A DNA stretch of 64,000 nt from Novosphingobium clariflavum (GTDB lineage: Bacteria; Pseudomonadota; Alphaproteobacteria; Sphingomonadales; Sphingomonadaceae): NCBI RefSeq assembly GCF_026420865.1, contig NZ_JAPCWC010000003.1, positions 62,001 to 126,000 of the forward strand, read 5' to 3'. This document shows positions 54,513-64,000 of this stretch, piece after piece (position 1 is the stretch's first letter; every line of letters begins with the position of its first letter). Made by a program: the position numbers and the translations under genes. Below the pieces are notes generated by a model. The model ran no database searches. It saw nothing but the letters and a program-made list of their open reading frames with translations, and was not told where the DNA came from.

Positions 54513-56255
54513 ATGAACCAGATGCATCCAGAGGGCTTCGCGCCCTCGCGTGCGCCGCAGGCCGAGCAGCCGGCGGCGCATCCGGCTCACGCCCATACGA
54601 CGCAGGCCCATATGACGCAGGGCCAGCCACGCCAGCCTGCACCGCGACTGGATACCGGACGCGAGCCGATCGGCGTGATCCTCGAAATCTCCGGTGCCGG
54701 AACGCGCATTGCGCTCGACATCAACCGGCTGGGCGAAGTGATGAAGGATGGCGATCCTTCGGTCGCGCAGTCAGGGCAGGTCGGCAGTCAGGTCAAGATC
54801 CGTGTCGGCAACGGCTGGCTGCTTGCCAGCATTCGCAATCAGAAGAGCGACAGCAAGATTCCCGGCGGCATCGTCGCCGAGGCGGACTTCCTTGGCGAGG
54901 GCAGCGAGGAACGCCTGACTGGCCGTATCCATGGCTTCCGCCGCGGTGTGACCTTCTATCCCTCGCCGGGGGCGCTGGTCTATCCGGCGACCACCGAAGA
55001 CTTGCGCCAGATCTATGCCAGCGACGGGCGCAGCGCGATCCAGATCGGCAACGTCTATCCCACCAAGGACATCCGTGCGGGTCTCTATGTCGATGCACTG
55101 CTGGGCAAGCACTTCGCGCTGCTGGGATCGACAGGCACCGGCAAGTCGACCAGTGCCGCGCTGATCCTGCACCGCATCTGCGAGCATGCGCCGCAGGGCC
55201 ACATCATCATGATCGATCCACACGGTGAGTATTCAGCCGCGTTCCGCAACACCGGCGTGATCCTTGACGTCTCGAACCTGCAGATGCCCTACTGGCTGAT
55301 GAATTTCGAGGAACACTGCGAGATCCTCCTGACCTCGCGCGGGGACGACCGTCAACTCGACAGCGAGATCCTGGGCAAGTGCTTGCTCGAGGCGCGCTCC
55401 AAGAACCGGCTGGCCGAGCAGCTTGGCAAGATCACGGTGGATTCGCCGATCCCCTATCTGCTCTCCGACTTGTCCAACATTCTCAACAACCACATGGGCA
55501 AGCTCGACAAGGGCCACTCCAGCGCGCCCTACATGCGGATCAAGAACAAGCTCGACGAGATGAAGGGCGATCCGCGCTACCAGTTCATGTTCTCCGGCAT
55601 GCTGGTGGGCGATACGATGGCGGAATTCATCTCAAAGATCTTCCGTCTGCCCTCGAACGGGCGGCCGATCTCGATCATCGACGTCTCGGGCGTGCCATCG
55701 GACATCACCAGCACCGTGGTCGCCGTGCTCAGCCGTATGGTGTTCGACTATGCTATCTGGGGGCGGGAGGAAAAGACCCGGCCAATCCTGCTCGTCTGCG
55801 AGGAGGCGCACCGCTATGTGCCGAGCGAGAAAAACGCCGATGGTTCCTCGGTCGGCCGCATCCTTTCGCGCATCGCGAAGGAGGGCCGAAAGTACGGGAT
55901 CTCGTTGGGCCTCATCACCCAGAGGCCGTCCGACCTTGCCGAAGGTGTGCTTTCCCAGTGTGGCACGATCATCTCGATGCGTCTCAACAACGACCGTGAC
56001 CAGGCTTTCGTGCGCGCGGCCATGCCGGAAGGTGCACGCGGGTTCCTCGATTCGATCCCGGCCCTGCGCAACCGTGAGTGCATCATCTGCGGCGAAGGCG
56101 TGGCGATCCCGATCCGTGTCTCGTTCGACGACCTCGAAGAGTACAAGCGCCCCGCGTCGGCCGACCCGTCGTTCACCGAACTGTGGAACAGTTCCGGCGG
56201 CGAGGAAGAGTCGGTCCTGCGCATCGTCCAGCGGTGGCGCGCGCAGGGCAGGTGA
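54513..56255 (+). CDS. HerA-like ATPase with HAS-barrel
   Basis: A 580-residue FtsK/HerA-superfamily motor. After a disordered Ala/His/Gln/Pro-rich head (1-48) comes a HAS-barrel-like domain (about 50-190). The ATPase has Walker A GSTGTGKST, MIDPHGEYS, Walker B LLVCEEAHRYVP and a sensor ITQRPSD. HerA works with the nuclease NurA in DNA end processing in archaea; many bacterial relatives stand alone or join defence systems. No NurA, SIR2 or nuclease gene is beside it here. Strong ribosome-binding site CGGGGGG before the ATG. Confidence 0.85.
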   Translation: MNQMHPEGFAPSRAPQAEQPAAHPAHAHTTQAHMTQGQPRQPAPRLDTGREPIGVILEISGAGTRIALDINRLGEVMKDGDPSVAQSGQVGSQVKIRVGNGWLLASIRNQKSDSKIPGGIVAEADFLGEGSEERLTGRIHGFRRGVTFYPSPGALVYPATTEDLRQIYASDGRSAIQIGNVYPTKDIRAGLYVDALLGKHFALLGSTGTGKSTSAALILHRICEHAPQGHIIMIDPHGEYSAAFRNTGVILDVSNLQMPYWLMNFEEHCEILLTSRGDDRQLDSEILGKCLLEARSKNRLAEQLGKITVDSPIPYLLSDLSNILNNHMGKLDKGHSSAPYMRIKNKLDEMKGDPRYQFMFSGMLVGDTMAEFISKIFRLPSNGRPISIIDVSGVPSDITSTVVAVLSRMVFDYAIWGREEKTRPILLVCEEAHRYVPSEKNADGSSVGRILSRIAKEGRKYGISLGLITQRPSDLAEGVLSQCGTIISMRLNNDRDQAFVRAAMPEGARGFLDSIPALRNRECIICGEGVAIPIRVSFDDLEEYKRPASADPSFTELWNSSGGEEESVLRIVQRWRAQGR

Positions 56256-56270
56256 TGGGGTTGCGCGGCC

Positions 56271-57701
56271 TTACAGGTCGAAGGCCGCGCGCCACTTGCC
56301 CCAGCGATAATAGGCCAGCGTCAGGACCACCGTCAGCGTCGAGCCGACCGGATAGGCCCACCACAGCGCTTCGCTGCCGATCGCGGGGTAGGCGAGAGCG
56401 TAGAAGCCGAGGCGGCCCGGAATGAGGCCGATGGCCATGATGATCAGCGGAACCACCACCGCGCCGTAGGCGCGCAGGGTGCCGGTGAGGATCATGGTCA
56501 CCGACATGATCACGAAGCTGGCGGTGCAGACGAACTGGATGTGCCGCGCGATGGGCATTGCCGGGCTGTCGCCGCCCAGGAACAGGGCCAGCAGCGGATG
56601 GTCGAACACGACGATCAGCGCCGCCATCAGCAGCGAGATCGCGAGGTTGGTGACAAGCCCGATCTCGGTCACCTTGCCCACGCGGCCGTGATCGTGCGCG
56701 CCGAGCGACTGGGCAACCATGGCGCTGACCGCCGAACCGATCGCCATCGCCGGCATCTGCAGGTAGTTCCACAGTTGCAGCGAAGCGCCATAGGCGGCGG
56801 CGGCATCCAGCCCTTCGAGGTTGACGAGGTGGACCATGGCCAGGCCCGCCGACGAGACCAGCAACATCTGCGCGCCCATCGGCAGGCCCTTCAGGGTCAC
56901 GTATTTCAATTCGCTGCCGCGCGGGATCAGGTAGCCGAGTTCGGCGCCGCGCAGCCGCATCGGCAGATCCTTGCGGTAGATCGTCCAGAGCTGGAACACG
57001 AGACCGGCGAAGTTCGCGAAGGCGGTTGCCGCGGCGGACCCGGCAATGCCCAGCGACGGCACCGGGCCGGGACCGATGATCAGCAGCGGGTTCAGGATCA
57101 CATCGAGCGCCACCGTCAGGATCATTGCGTGAAGCGGGGTCCTGGAATCGCCCGCGCCGCGCATGCCCATCGAGACCATCAGCGAGAGCGAGCCCAGCGG
57201 TAGCGTCACGAAGATCACGCGCAAATAGGCCAGCGCTTCGATCCGGCTCTGCTCGGGCGTACTGAGCAGCCGCAACAGGGCGTCGGCGCCCAGCCAGCCG
57301 GCAAGGCCGCAGACCACCGACAGCATCAGGCAGAAGCCCACGCCCGAGCCGAAGGTCAGCCTGGCGGCATCGATGTCGCGGGCGCCGAAGTGCTGGCCCA
57401 CCCGCACGGTGGTCGCCATGCCGAAGCCGAAGACGAGGGAGATCAGCAGGAACATGATGATGTTGGCATTGGCGGTTGCGGCCAGTGCGCTTTCGCCGAG
57501 CAGCCGCCCGACCCAGATCGCGTTCACCGAGCCGTTCAGCGTCTGCAGCACGTTCGAGATCAGCATCGGGATCGAGAACACCAGCAGCGTCTTGAGGATC
57601 GGCCCCTGGGTGAGGTCCCCCGTCATGTGCTGCTTGTGTGGCGGTGCTGCGGGTTCGCCGGGTTCGGTCTCTCCGGCGGGAATCGGCGATGCTTCGTTCA
57701 T
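56271..57701 (-). CDS. MATE-family efflux transporter
   Basis: A 476-residue membrane protein with twelve helices in two related halves (SIPMLISNVLQTLNGSVNAIWVG; LPMGAQMLLVSSAGLAMVHLVN). MATE proteins expel cationic drugs or metabolites using Na+ or H+ gradients. The start MNEASPIP has AAGGGGAC in front and lies 8 bp after the queE stop, so the two genes are co-transcribed, without an obvious functional link. Confidence 0.92.
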   Translation of the reverse strand: MNEASPIPAGETEPGEPAAPPHKQHMTGDLTQGPILKTLLVFSIPMLISNVLQTLNGSVNAIWVGRLLGESALAATANANIIMFLLISLVFGFGMATTVRVGQHFGARDIDAARLTFGSGVGFCLMLSVVCGLAGWLGADALLRLLSTPEQSRIEALAYLRVIFVTLPLGSLSLMVSMGMRGAGDSRTPLHAMILTVALDVILNPLLIIGPGPVPSLGIAGSAAATAFANFAGLVFQLWTIYRKDLPMRLRGAELGYLIPRGSELKYVTLKGLPMGAQMLLVSSAGLAMVHLVNLEGLDAAAAYGASLQLWNYLQMPAMAIGSAVSAMVAQSLGAHDHGRVGKVTEIGLVTNLAISLLMAALIVVFDHPLLALFLGGDSPAMPIARHIQFVCTASFVIMSVTMILTGTLRAYGAVVVPLIIMAIGLIPGRLGFYALAYPAIGSEALWWAYPVGSTLTVVLTLAYYRWGKWRAAFDL

Positions 57702-57709
57702 ATGTCCCC

Positions 57710-58504
57710 TTACGTGCCCCGCGTATCGCCCCAGATGTGGATGTGCAGGCGGTCGGTGAAGCGATAGCCTTCCTGCGTGCAGATGTCCGAGAGCCAAGGC
57801 GACCTCTGCCGGATGACATCGCTGGAGCGGCCCTCCGGCATCAGGAATATCCGCTCTGCGGGGATATTGTAGCGCGCCTTGAGGGCGCGGACTTCGTCGA
57901 CGTCGGCAGGTTCCGCAATCACGAATTTGAAGTAGGCCCGCGGATCGGCGGACCATGCCTCGAGCCGTTCGGGCACCAGTGCCAGTTCCGCCGGGTTGCC
58001 GCTGTGCGACAGCTTGGGGCTGACATTGTACTGCTGCACCCGCGCATCGAGCGCGGCGTGCGGCGCGACCGATCCGTTGGTCTCGATCTCCACATGCATC
58101 CCCGGCCGTGCCTCGTCGAGCGCCGCCAGCATCCGGGCGAGTTGCGCGCCCTGAAGCAGGGGTTCGCCGCCGGTGATGACGAGGCGATCGGGCGGAAGGT
58201 CCGCCACCATCTGCGCCACTTCCGCCTCTTCGGCCATGACCTGGTTGGCCTTGCGCTCGAAGGCCAGATCGTCGCGGTGGAAGCGGTTATCGCCAGTGAA
58301 GCGCCAGGTATACGCGGTGTCGCACCACTGGCAGGCGAGGTTGCAGCGCGACAGCCGCACGAAGGTGCTTGGCCGCCCCATGCTGGCGCCTTCGCCCTGA
58401 AGCGAGGCGAACACTTCAGGTTCGCCGGGAGTGGTGGTGGCAAGCGCAAGCGTCACGGGTGGTCTCGAATGCAAGGTTACGGTTTGGAGGGGTGAGGTTG
58501 ACAC
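57710..58504 (-). CDS. queE: 7-carboxy-7-deazaguanine synthase QueE
   Basis: A 264-residue radical SAM enzyme of queuosine and deazapurine synthesis. The cluster motif is RCNLACQWCDTAY (CxxxCxxC), SLQGEGASMGRPSTFVRL precedes it, and ITGGEPLLQ follows. The insert typical of some QueE proteins (RFTGDNRFHRDDLAFERK) is present. The first 15-20 residues are not conserved in character, so a start nearer PEVFASLQGEG is possible. Confidence 0.93.
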   Translation of the reverse strand: MSTSPLQTVTLHSRPPVTLALATTTPGEPEVFASLQGEGASMGRPSTFVRLSRCNLACQWCDTAYTWRFTGDNRFHRDDLAFERKANQVMAEEAEVAQMVADLPPDRLVITGGEPLLQGAQLARMLAALDEARPGMHVEIETNGSVAPHAALDARVQQYNVSPKLSHSGNPAELALVPERLEAWSADPRAYFKFVIAEPADVDEVRALKARYNIPAERIFLMPEGRSSDVIRQRSPWLSDICTQEGYRFTDRLHIHIWGDTRGT

Positions 58505-58846
58505 AGTTTACACGGTCCAGAGGGAAAAGTGTCACCTTGTGTCGAGGGTGTCACCTTGTGGCTGGTATCGTGGCGAAAGGGCAGGGTGGTCACGCGCGCG
58601 AACGTGTCAGATGTGCGGAGACTAGGAAAACGAAAAAGAGAAGTCCTGGGGCCCTTCGACAAACTCAGGAGATCCCCCAGACCCTCGGAATGCCTGCGTC
58701 GCGCCCTGTCTGGCCGTTTTGCGCCCACTGAGAGCCGGGAGACAAAATAGCCTGCCGCGGCAAGGAGCGCACTGCGAGGCTGCGCGCGTGCCCCAGACGG
58801 TATTGGGGTGCAGGGGGTGTTGACCCCCTGCTCAACCCTTACTTCT
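58505..58846. other. Intergenic region between queE and valS
   Basis: No gene is visible. It contains two direct copies of GTGTCACCTTGTG starting 19 bp apart (58529-58560), a single arm of the intergenic palindrome family (58654-58669), a CTGGGG/CCCCAG hairpin around it, and a GCAGGGGGT/ACCCCCTGC hairpin near the valS end. Confidence 0.55.
58529..58560. repeat. Short direct repeat upstream of queE
   Basis: GTGTCACCTTGTG occurs twice with 19-bp periodicity, just upstream of the divergently read queE start. The near-two-turn spacing suits a regulator binding the same face, but no known site matches. Confidence 0.5.
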
Positions 58847-61492
58847 TCAACCCAGTCGTGCCAGTGCGGCCGCCAGACGCTCGGCTTCGGCCGAGTGGTG
58901 CGCATGGTCGGCGCGGGCCTTGTCGATCGCTTCGGGCTTGGCCTTCTCGACGAAGGCCGGGTTGCCCAGACGCTTGTCGAGCGAGTCCCGCTCCTTGACC
59001 GAAGCGGCCATGGCCTTTTCGAGGCGCGCCTTCTCGGCGGCGATGTCGATCACGCCTTCGAGCGGGATCGCCAGCGTCGCATCGCCTGCGCCCACCTGCA
59101 TGGCGGCGCCGGCCGGAGCAGCCTCGAAGTGGATCGCGTCGAGGCGGGCCAGACGGTCGATCACGGTGCCGTTGCGGCCGATCACCGCGCGGGTCGCGTC
59201 CGAGGGATCGGCGACATAGGCGGTCAGGCGTGCGCCCGGCGCGATGCCGAGTTCGGACTTGGCGCCGCGCAAGTTGCCGATCAGTGCGATCAGCCATTCG
59301 ACTTCGGCCTTGGCCTCGGCGTCCACCGAGGCTTCCGGCGCGGGCCAGGCTGCGACGATCAGATCCTGATCGCGGGCGCCCATCTTGCTCCACAGCTCTT
59401 CGGTGACGAAGGGCATGAAGGGGTGGAGCATGACGAGGATCTGGTCGAGCACCCAGCCGGCGACGGCCTTGGTCTCTTCGTCGAAGTTGCCCTTGATCAG
59501 TTCGATGTACCAGTCGCAGAACTGGTTCCACACGAAGTGGTAGATCGCGTTGGCAGCCGCATCGAAGCGCAAGTCGGCCATGGCCTTGTCCAGCGCGGCA
59601 ACGGTTTCGACGACTTCGCCGATGATCCACGTGTTGACCGCCGTGGTCGCCTTGGGAGCGGCCAGCGAAGTGCTGGCGACGATGCCGTTGGACTGGCAGA
59701 AGCGCGCGGCATTCCACAGCTTCGTGGCGAAGTTGCGGTACCCCTCGACGCGCTTTTCATCCATCTTCACGTCGCGGCCCTGGCTCTCCATGGCGGCCAT
59801 GAAGAAGCGCAGCGCGTCGGCGCCGTACTTGTCGATCAGGCCGAGCGGATCGACCACGTTGCCCTTGGACTTCGACATCTTCTGGCCGTCGGCAGCGCGC
59901 ACCAGCCCATGGAGGTAGAGCCGCTTCCACGGCACTTCCTTCATGAAGTGAATGCCCTGCATCGCCATGCGCGCATCCCAGAAGAACAGGATGTCGAAGC
60001 CGGAGACGAGCAGGTCGTTCGGATAGTGCTTCTTCAGCAGCGGCGCGTCTTCATCGGGCCAGCCGAGCGTGGCGAAAGGCCAGAGCGCGGAGGAGAACCA
60101 GGTGTCGAGGACGTCGTTGTCGCGCGTCAGCTTCTTGTTGCCGGCCTGCGCCTGTGCCTCTTCCTCGGTCTCGGCCACGAAGATCTCGCCGTCTTCGGTG
60201 TACCACGCCGGGATGCGGTGGCCCCACCAGAGCTGGCGGGACACGCACCAGGGCTGGATGTTTTCCATCCAGTTGAAGAAGGTCTTTTCCCAGGTCTTGG
60301 GAACGATCTCGATCGCGCCGGAGCGAACGGCTTCCATCGGCGGGCCGGCCAGCGTCTGCGCATCGACGTACCACTGATCGGTCAGCCAGGGTTCGATCAC
60401 CACGCCGCTGCGGTCGCCGAACGGGGTCTGGATCACGCGGTCCTCGACCTTTTCCAGCAACCCGTCGTCTTCCAGGAAGGCGACGATCGCCTTGCGCGCC
60501 TCGAACCGGTCCATGCCGATGAACTGCGCGGGCACGAGGCCGTCCTGCGTCTGGCAAACATGGGCATCGGCATCGAGCATGTTGAGCATGTCGGCGGGCT
60601 TGAAGCCTGCACGCTTGCCAACCTCGAAGTCGTTGAAGTCATGACCCGGGGTGATCTTCACCGCGCCCGAGCCCAGTTCGGGATCGGCGTGCTCGTCCGC
60701 GACGATGGGAATCTCGCGGCCGGTCAGCGGCAGGGTCACGGTAGCGCCGCGCGCCAGCAGGCCCTTGTAACGCTCGTCCTCGGGATTAACCGCGACGGCC
60801 ATGTCGGCCAGCATCGTCTCCGGGCGGGTGGTGGCGACGTGGATGTGGCCGGAACCGTCCGAAAGCGGATACTTGATGTGCCAGAAGTGGCCGTTGGTCT
60901 CGCGCGTCTCGACCTCGAGGTCGGAAATGGCGGTGCGGAACTTGGGGTCCCAGTTCACCAGGCGCTTGTCGCGATAGATCAGGCCCTGCTTGTGCAGGTC
61001 CACGAAGACCTTCACCACGGCCTTGGTGAAGTGCGGATCCATCGTGAACTGCTCGCGGCTCCAGTCCATCGAGCAGCCGAGGCGGCGCAGCTGGCCGGTG
61101 ATGGTGCCGCCGGATTCGGCCTTCCACTCCCAGACCTTGTCGATGAACGCCTCGCGCGTGTAGTTGGCGCGCTTGTCGCCCTTGGCTTCCATCTGGCGCT
61201 CGACCACCATCTGGGTGGCGATCCCCGCATGGTCGGTGCCGACCACCCAGAGTGCGTCCTTGCCCTTCAGGCGTTCGTGACGGATCACGATGTCCTGCAG
61301 CGTGTTGTCCAGCGCGTGGCCGATGTGGAGCGATCCGGTGACGTTCGGCGGCGGGTTGACGATGGTGAACGGCTGCGCGTCGGTGCGCTCGGGGCGGAAC
61401 AGCCCTTCGCTTTCCCAATGGTGGTACCACTTCGCCTCGATCTGGGCGGGGTCGAAGGTCTTGTCGAGAGCGGCTTCTGGCGTGTCGGTCAT
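58847..61492 (-). CDS. valS: Valyl-tRNA synthetase
   Basis: An 881-residue class I aminoacyl-tRNA synthetase. HIGH motif: [17 protein letters not shown] motif: [10 protein letters not shown]; the editing domain lies between them (about 190-340; THDF-like [11 protein letters not shown]) and the C-terminal coiled coil ends the protein. The start MTDTPEAA is used; frame open further upstream overlaps the divergent mlaE promoter. The two genes start 175 bp apart. Confidence 0.97.
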   Translation of the reverse strand: MTDTPEAALDKTFDPAQIEAKWYHHWESEGLFRPERTDAQPFTIVNPPPNVTGSLHIGHALDNTLQDIVIRHERLKGKDALWVVGTDHAGIATQMVVERQMEAKGDKRANYTREAFIDKVWEWKAESGGTITGQLRRLGCSMDWSREQFTMDPHFTKAVVKVFVDLHKQGLIYRDKRLVNWDPKFRTAISDLEVETRETNGHFWHIKYPLSDGSGHIHVATTRPETMLADMAVAVNPEDERYKGLLARGATVTLPLTGREIPIVADEHADPELGSGAVKITPGHDFNDFEVGKRAGFKPADMLNMLDADAHVCQTQDGLVPAQFIGMDRFEARKAIVAFLEDDGLLEKVEDRVIQTPFGDRSGVVIEPWLTDQWYVDAQTLAGPPMEAVRSGAIEIVPKTWEKTFFNWMENIQPWCVSRQLWWGHRIPAWYTEDGEIFVAETEEEAQAQAGNKKLTRDNDVLDTWFSSALWPFATLGWPDEDAPLLKKHYPNDLLVSGFDILFFWDARMAMQGIHFMKEVPWKRLYLHGLVRAADGQKMSKSKGNVVDPLGLIDKYGADALRFFMAAMESQGRDVKMDEKRVEGYRNFATKLWNAARFCQSNGIVASTSLAAPKATTAVNTWIIGEVVETVAALDKAMADLRFDAAANAIYHFVWNQFCDWYIELIKGNFDEETKAVAGWVLDQILVMLHPFMPFVTEELWSKMGARDQDLIVAAWPAPEASVDAEAKAEVEWLIALIGNLRGAKSELGIAPGARLTAYVADPSDATRAVIGRNGTVIDRLARLDAIHFEAAPAGAAMQVGAGDATLAIPLEGVIDIAAEKARLEKAMAASVKERDSLDKRLGNPAFVEKAKPEAIDKARADHAHHSAEAERLAAALARLG

Positions 61493-61667
61493 GGCGCGGG
61501 GCTTTGCCAGCGCGGCGTCTCGCGCGCAAGTGCGCGTAGGGATTGCCGGCGCCGCTGCCATCAAATTGCCACGGACTATTCCCAGGCAGTCCCTTGCAAA
61601 ATCAACAATCCGCCGCACCCGGGGAACCCCTTGCCGGTACAGGCATTTTCCCCCAATACGAGCGCAC

Positions 61668-62783
61668 ATGCGGGAATGGGCTGAATTCACTCTGTCGGGA
61701 AGCGACCAAGGCGGTGTCCACACGGTGGCGCTGAAGGGGCCGCTGTGCGTCCATTCGCTGGGCAACCTCGACGGCAAGCTGGCGGCCTGCGGCGGTCCGG
61801 TCGAGCGGATCGACATGTCCGGCGTCACCGACATCGACACGACCGGCGCCTGGCTGGTCAAGCGCTTCGCGGACGAGCATCACCTTGAAATCGTGGGCCA
61901 GAGCGAGGCGGCGGACCGGCTGTTCGCCGCCGTCGGCCGGGTGCCGGAGGAAGCCGCCGAAGTGCCTAAGGGGGCGGGGCTGCTGCTGCGCACGGTGGCC
62001 GAATTCGGCGATGTCGTGGTCAATTGGGGCAAGGGCTTCACCAAGTCGATCGGATTTCTCGGTGAACTGATCCTCGCCTTGGGCGGCGTGATCCGCCATC
62101 CCTCGCGGCTGCGCGGCACCGCGCTGGTGTTCCACATGCAGCATGTGGGCATCAACTCGCTGTGGATCATCGGCCTGATGAGCTTCCTGATCGGCATCGT
62201 CATCGCCCAGCAGGGCGCGGTGCAGCTCGCACAGTTCGGGGCCGAGATCTACACGATCAACCTCACCGGCCGCCTCGCCATGCGTGAACTGGGCATCCTG
62301 ATGACTGCGATCATGGTCGCGGGCCGGTCGGGATCGGCCTTCGCGGCGCAGATCGGCACGATGAAGCTGACCGAGGAAGTGGACGCCATGCGCACGATCG
62401 GCGTCTCGCCGATGCAGGCGCTGGTGGTGCCGCGAGTGCTGGCGGCGATGCTGATGATGCCGCTGCTCGGCTTCTACGCCACGGTCCTGGCGATCATCGG
62501 CGGCGCCTTCATCGCCAATTTCGCGCTCGACATTCCCTTCCTCACCTTCCTTCAGCGCACGCAGGAAGTGGTGCCGACGACCGACATCTGGGTCGGTCTG
62601 CTCAAGGCGCCGGTCTTTGCGCTGATCGTGGCGCTGGCGGGCTGCTACCAGGGCATGCAGGTGACCTCCAATGCCGAGGAGGTGGGCGGGCGCACCACCC
62701 AGGCGGTGGTGACGGCGATCTTCACCGTCATCGTGCTCGATGCCTTCTTCGCGATCTTCTTCACCAAGATCGGCTGGAAATGA
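61668..62783 (+). CDS. mlaE: MlaE-type lipid ABC permease fused to STAS domain
   Basis: A 371-residue protein joining an N-terminal STAS/MlaB-like domain (about 1-105; [20 protein letters not shown]) to a five-helix MlaE permease (about 110-371; [34 protein letters not shown] core). The Mla system moves phospholipids between the two membranes. In E. coli MlaB is a separate small protein; here it is part of the permease. The last 4 bp overlap the ATPase gene. Confidence 0.92.
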   Translation: MREWAEFTLSGSDQGGVHTVALKGPLCVHSLGNLDGKLAACGGPVERIDMSGVTDIDTTGAWLVKRFADEHHLEIVGQSEAADRLFAAVGRVPEEAAEVPKGAGLLLRTVAEFGDVVVNWGKGFTKSIGFLGELILALGGVIRHPSRLRGTALVFHMQHVGINSLWIIGLMSFLIGIVIAQQGAVQLAQFGAEIYTINLTGRLAMRELGILMTAIMVAGRSGSAFAAQIGTMKLTEEVDAMRTIGVSPMQALVVPRVLAAMLMMPLLGFYATVLAIIGGAFIANFALDIPFLTFLQRTQEVVPTTDIWVGLLKAPVFALIVALAGCYQGMQVTSNAEEVGGRTTQAVVTAIFTVIVLDAFFAIFFTKIGWK

Positions 62784-63658
62784 CCGACCTTTCAAGCGAT
62801 TACGAAGGCGAATATCCGATCGTCGTTGAAGGGCTGGTCAATGCCTTCGACGGCTTCGTGGTGCATCAGGACTTGTCGCTGAAGGTCCGTAAGGGCGAGA
62901 TTCTCGGCGTCGTCGGCGGCTCGGGCACGGGCAAGTCGGTACTCATGCGCTCGATCATCGGGCTGCAGCAGCCGGAAGCGGGCGAGATCACCGTGCTGGG
63001 CCACAAGATGGGCGAATCCACCGACGAGGAAGGTATTGACCTGCGCTCGCGCTGGGGTGTGCTGTTCCAGGGCGGGGCGCTGTTCTCGACCCTGACCGTG
63101 GGCGAGAACGTGGAAGTTCCCCTCAAGCAGTTCTTCCCCGAGATCGCCGATGCGCTGCGCGCGGACATCGCGCGCTTCAAGGTGCGCCTCGCCGGCCTGC
63201 CCGAAGAGGCGGCGGCGAAGTATCCCAGCGAGCTTTCGGGCGGGATGAAAAAGCGCGCCGGCCTCGCCCGGGCGCTGGCGCTCGATCCCGAACTGCTGTT
63301 CCTCGACGAGCCGACCGCCGGGTTGGACCCGATCGGTGCCGATGCTTTCGACCGGCTGACGCGCGGGCTTGCGGATACGCTGGGGCTCACCGTGTTCCTG
63401 ATCACCCACGACCTCGATACCCTGCACGCGATCTGCGACCGGGTCGCGGTGCTGGCGGACAAGAAGGTGATCGCCGTGGGCACCATTCCCGAGCTTCTCG
63501 CGCTCGACCATCCGTGGATCCAGGAATATTTCAACGGCCCGCGCGGCCGTGCGGCGCTGGGCGCCAAGGACCAGACTTCGAACGACAGCACTGCGGAGGC
63601 GAGAGTCCCCGCGCTACACGATAATTCCGGCGCCTCGTCGGGTGAGCCGGAGGCATAG
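62780..63658 (+). CDS. mlaF: Mla-type lipid ABC transporter ATPase
   Basis: A 292-residue ATP-binding subunit: Walker A GGSGTGKS, Q-loop FQGGALFS, signature SGGMKKR, Walker B LLFLDEP, H-loop THDLD. The GGALFS and SGGMKKR variants are typical of MlaF/MkL ATPases. The last 35 residues are a non-conserved polar tail. It sits between the permease and MCE-protein genes. Confidence 0.95.
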   Translation: MTDLSSDYEGEYPIVVEGLVNAFDGFVVHQDLSLKVRKGEILGVVGGSGTGKSVLMRSIIGLQQPEAGEITVLGHKMGESTDEEGIDLRSRWGVLFQGGALFSTLTVGENVEVPLKQFFPEIADALRADIARFKVRLAGLPEEAAAKYPSELSGGMKKRAGLARALALDPELLFLDEPTAGLDPIGADAFDRLTRGLADTLGLTVFLITHDLDTLHAICDRVAVLADKKVIAVGTIPELLALDHPWIQEYFNGPRGRAALGAKDQTSNDSTAEARVPALHDNSGASSGEPEA

Positions 63659-63667
63659 GGCAGCAGC

Positions 63668-64000
63668 ATGGAAACACGGGCCAATCATGTCTGGGTCGGG
63701 GCGGTCACGCTGATACTGCTGGCGGCGCTGGCGGCGTTCATCATCTGGATCGCCCGTATCAACGAGACCGCGCGCAACGAATACGACATCTTCTTCAAGC
63801 AGTCCGTCGACGGACTGGCGAGGGGGTCGGGTGTCGATTACGCGGGCGTTCCGGTGGGGCAGATCAAGGAAATCGAACTCTGGCCGCAGGACCCCAGCTT
63901 CGTGCGCGTGCGCATCCGGGTCGACCAGAAAGTGCCGGTGACGGAGGGCACCACCGCGACGATCCAGGGCAGCTTCACGGGCGTGTCCGACATCCAGCTC
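63668..64000 (+). CDS. mlaD: MCE-domain substrate-binding protein MlaD (3' end missing)
   Basis: The first 111 residues are visible; the gene continues past the window. An N-terminal membrane anchor (about residues 9-28) is followed by the MCE domain (YDIFFKQSVDGLARGSGVDYAGVPVGQI). MlaD forms the periplasmic hexamer that receives lipid from the MlaE/F complex. The start lies 9 bp after the mlaF stop. Confidence 0.92.
   Translation, partial: METRANHVWVGAVTLILLAALAAFIIWIARINETARNEYDIFFKQSVDGLARGSGVDYAGVPVGQIKEIELWPQDPSFVRVRIRVDQKVPVTEGTTATIQGSFTGVSDIQL

Noticed and set aside
58808..61684. 958-codon plus-strand frame opposite valS
   Set aside because: It is antisense to valS, whose motifs are complete. 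High-GC coding sequence leaves long open frames on the opposite strand; the translation shows no domain.

Overview
The window is GC-rich chromosomal DNA from an alphaproteobacterium, most likely a member of the Sphingomonadales close to Novosphingobium or Sphingobium. This rests on the gene content and order: a ChpT-type histidine phosphotransferase, tig followed by clpP and clpX, pyrB next to a dihydroorotase-like pseudoenzyme, surE next to a LysM/LytM gene, a type A RNase P RNA, a DUF3297 gene and a sphingomonad-style TonB receptor. Genes are densely packed on both strands. There is no prophage, insertion sequence, transposase or CRISPR array.

Layout. Positions 1-776 hold the end of a serine hydrolase gene. 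Positions 777-1765 are non-coding and carry three tandem copies of a roughly 65-nt small RNA gene on the minus strand, each with its own promoter and terminator; this is the most interesting feature of the window. From 1.7 to 12.7 kb come rimO, two small genes of unknown role, a minus-strand set (serS, surE, a degenerate LytM factor, an NAD-gated ion channel), tRNA-Val, a CHAP hydrolase, der and an AI-2E-type transporter. From 12.7 to 18.2 kb are an S9 peptidase, a nitronate monooxygenase-like enzyme, bfr/bfd and a DUF418 protein. From 18.3 to 22.7 kb is a divergent cluster of two SPOR-domain proteins with a ParA ATPase and a ribbon-helix-helix partner. From 22.7 to 27.3 kb are a pseudo-dihydroorotase, pyrB and sppA, with large hairpins between pyrB and sppA. 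From 27.5 to 34.9 kb are tRNA-Leu, tig, clpP, clpX and a zinc-type cation exporter. From 35.1 to 41.8 kb are a TonB receptor behind a probable Pho box, a YitT protein, mtgA, an HxlR/SDR divergent pair and a patatin. From 41.8 to 47 kb are rpoH, rluD, a JAMM protease-like gene, chpT, an amidase, rnpB and a phosphoesterase. From 47 to 58.5 kb are a TorF-type porin, a glyoxalase, nhaA, an NfrB-like glycosyltransferase with a predicted barrel partner, TauE/SafE with its TIGR02186 partner, a HerA-like ATPase, a MATE exporter and queE. From 58.8 kb to the end are valS and, divergent to it, the mlaE-F-D lipid transport operon, cut off by the window end.

Shared themes. Envelope upkeep is heavily represented (LytM, CHAP, amidase, MtgA, two SPOR proteins, Mla). 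So are protein quality control (tig, clpP, clpX, rpoH, sppA) and translation (serS, valS, der, rimO, rluD, rnpB, two tRNAs). The cell-cycle phosphotransferase ChpT is present, and CtrA-like half-site pairs lie in front of the CHAP/der and parA promoters. All functional calls come from reading motifs and gene order; no database search was possible.
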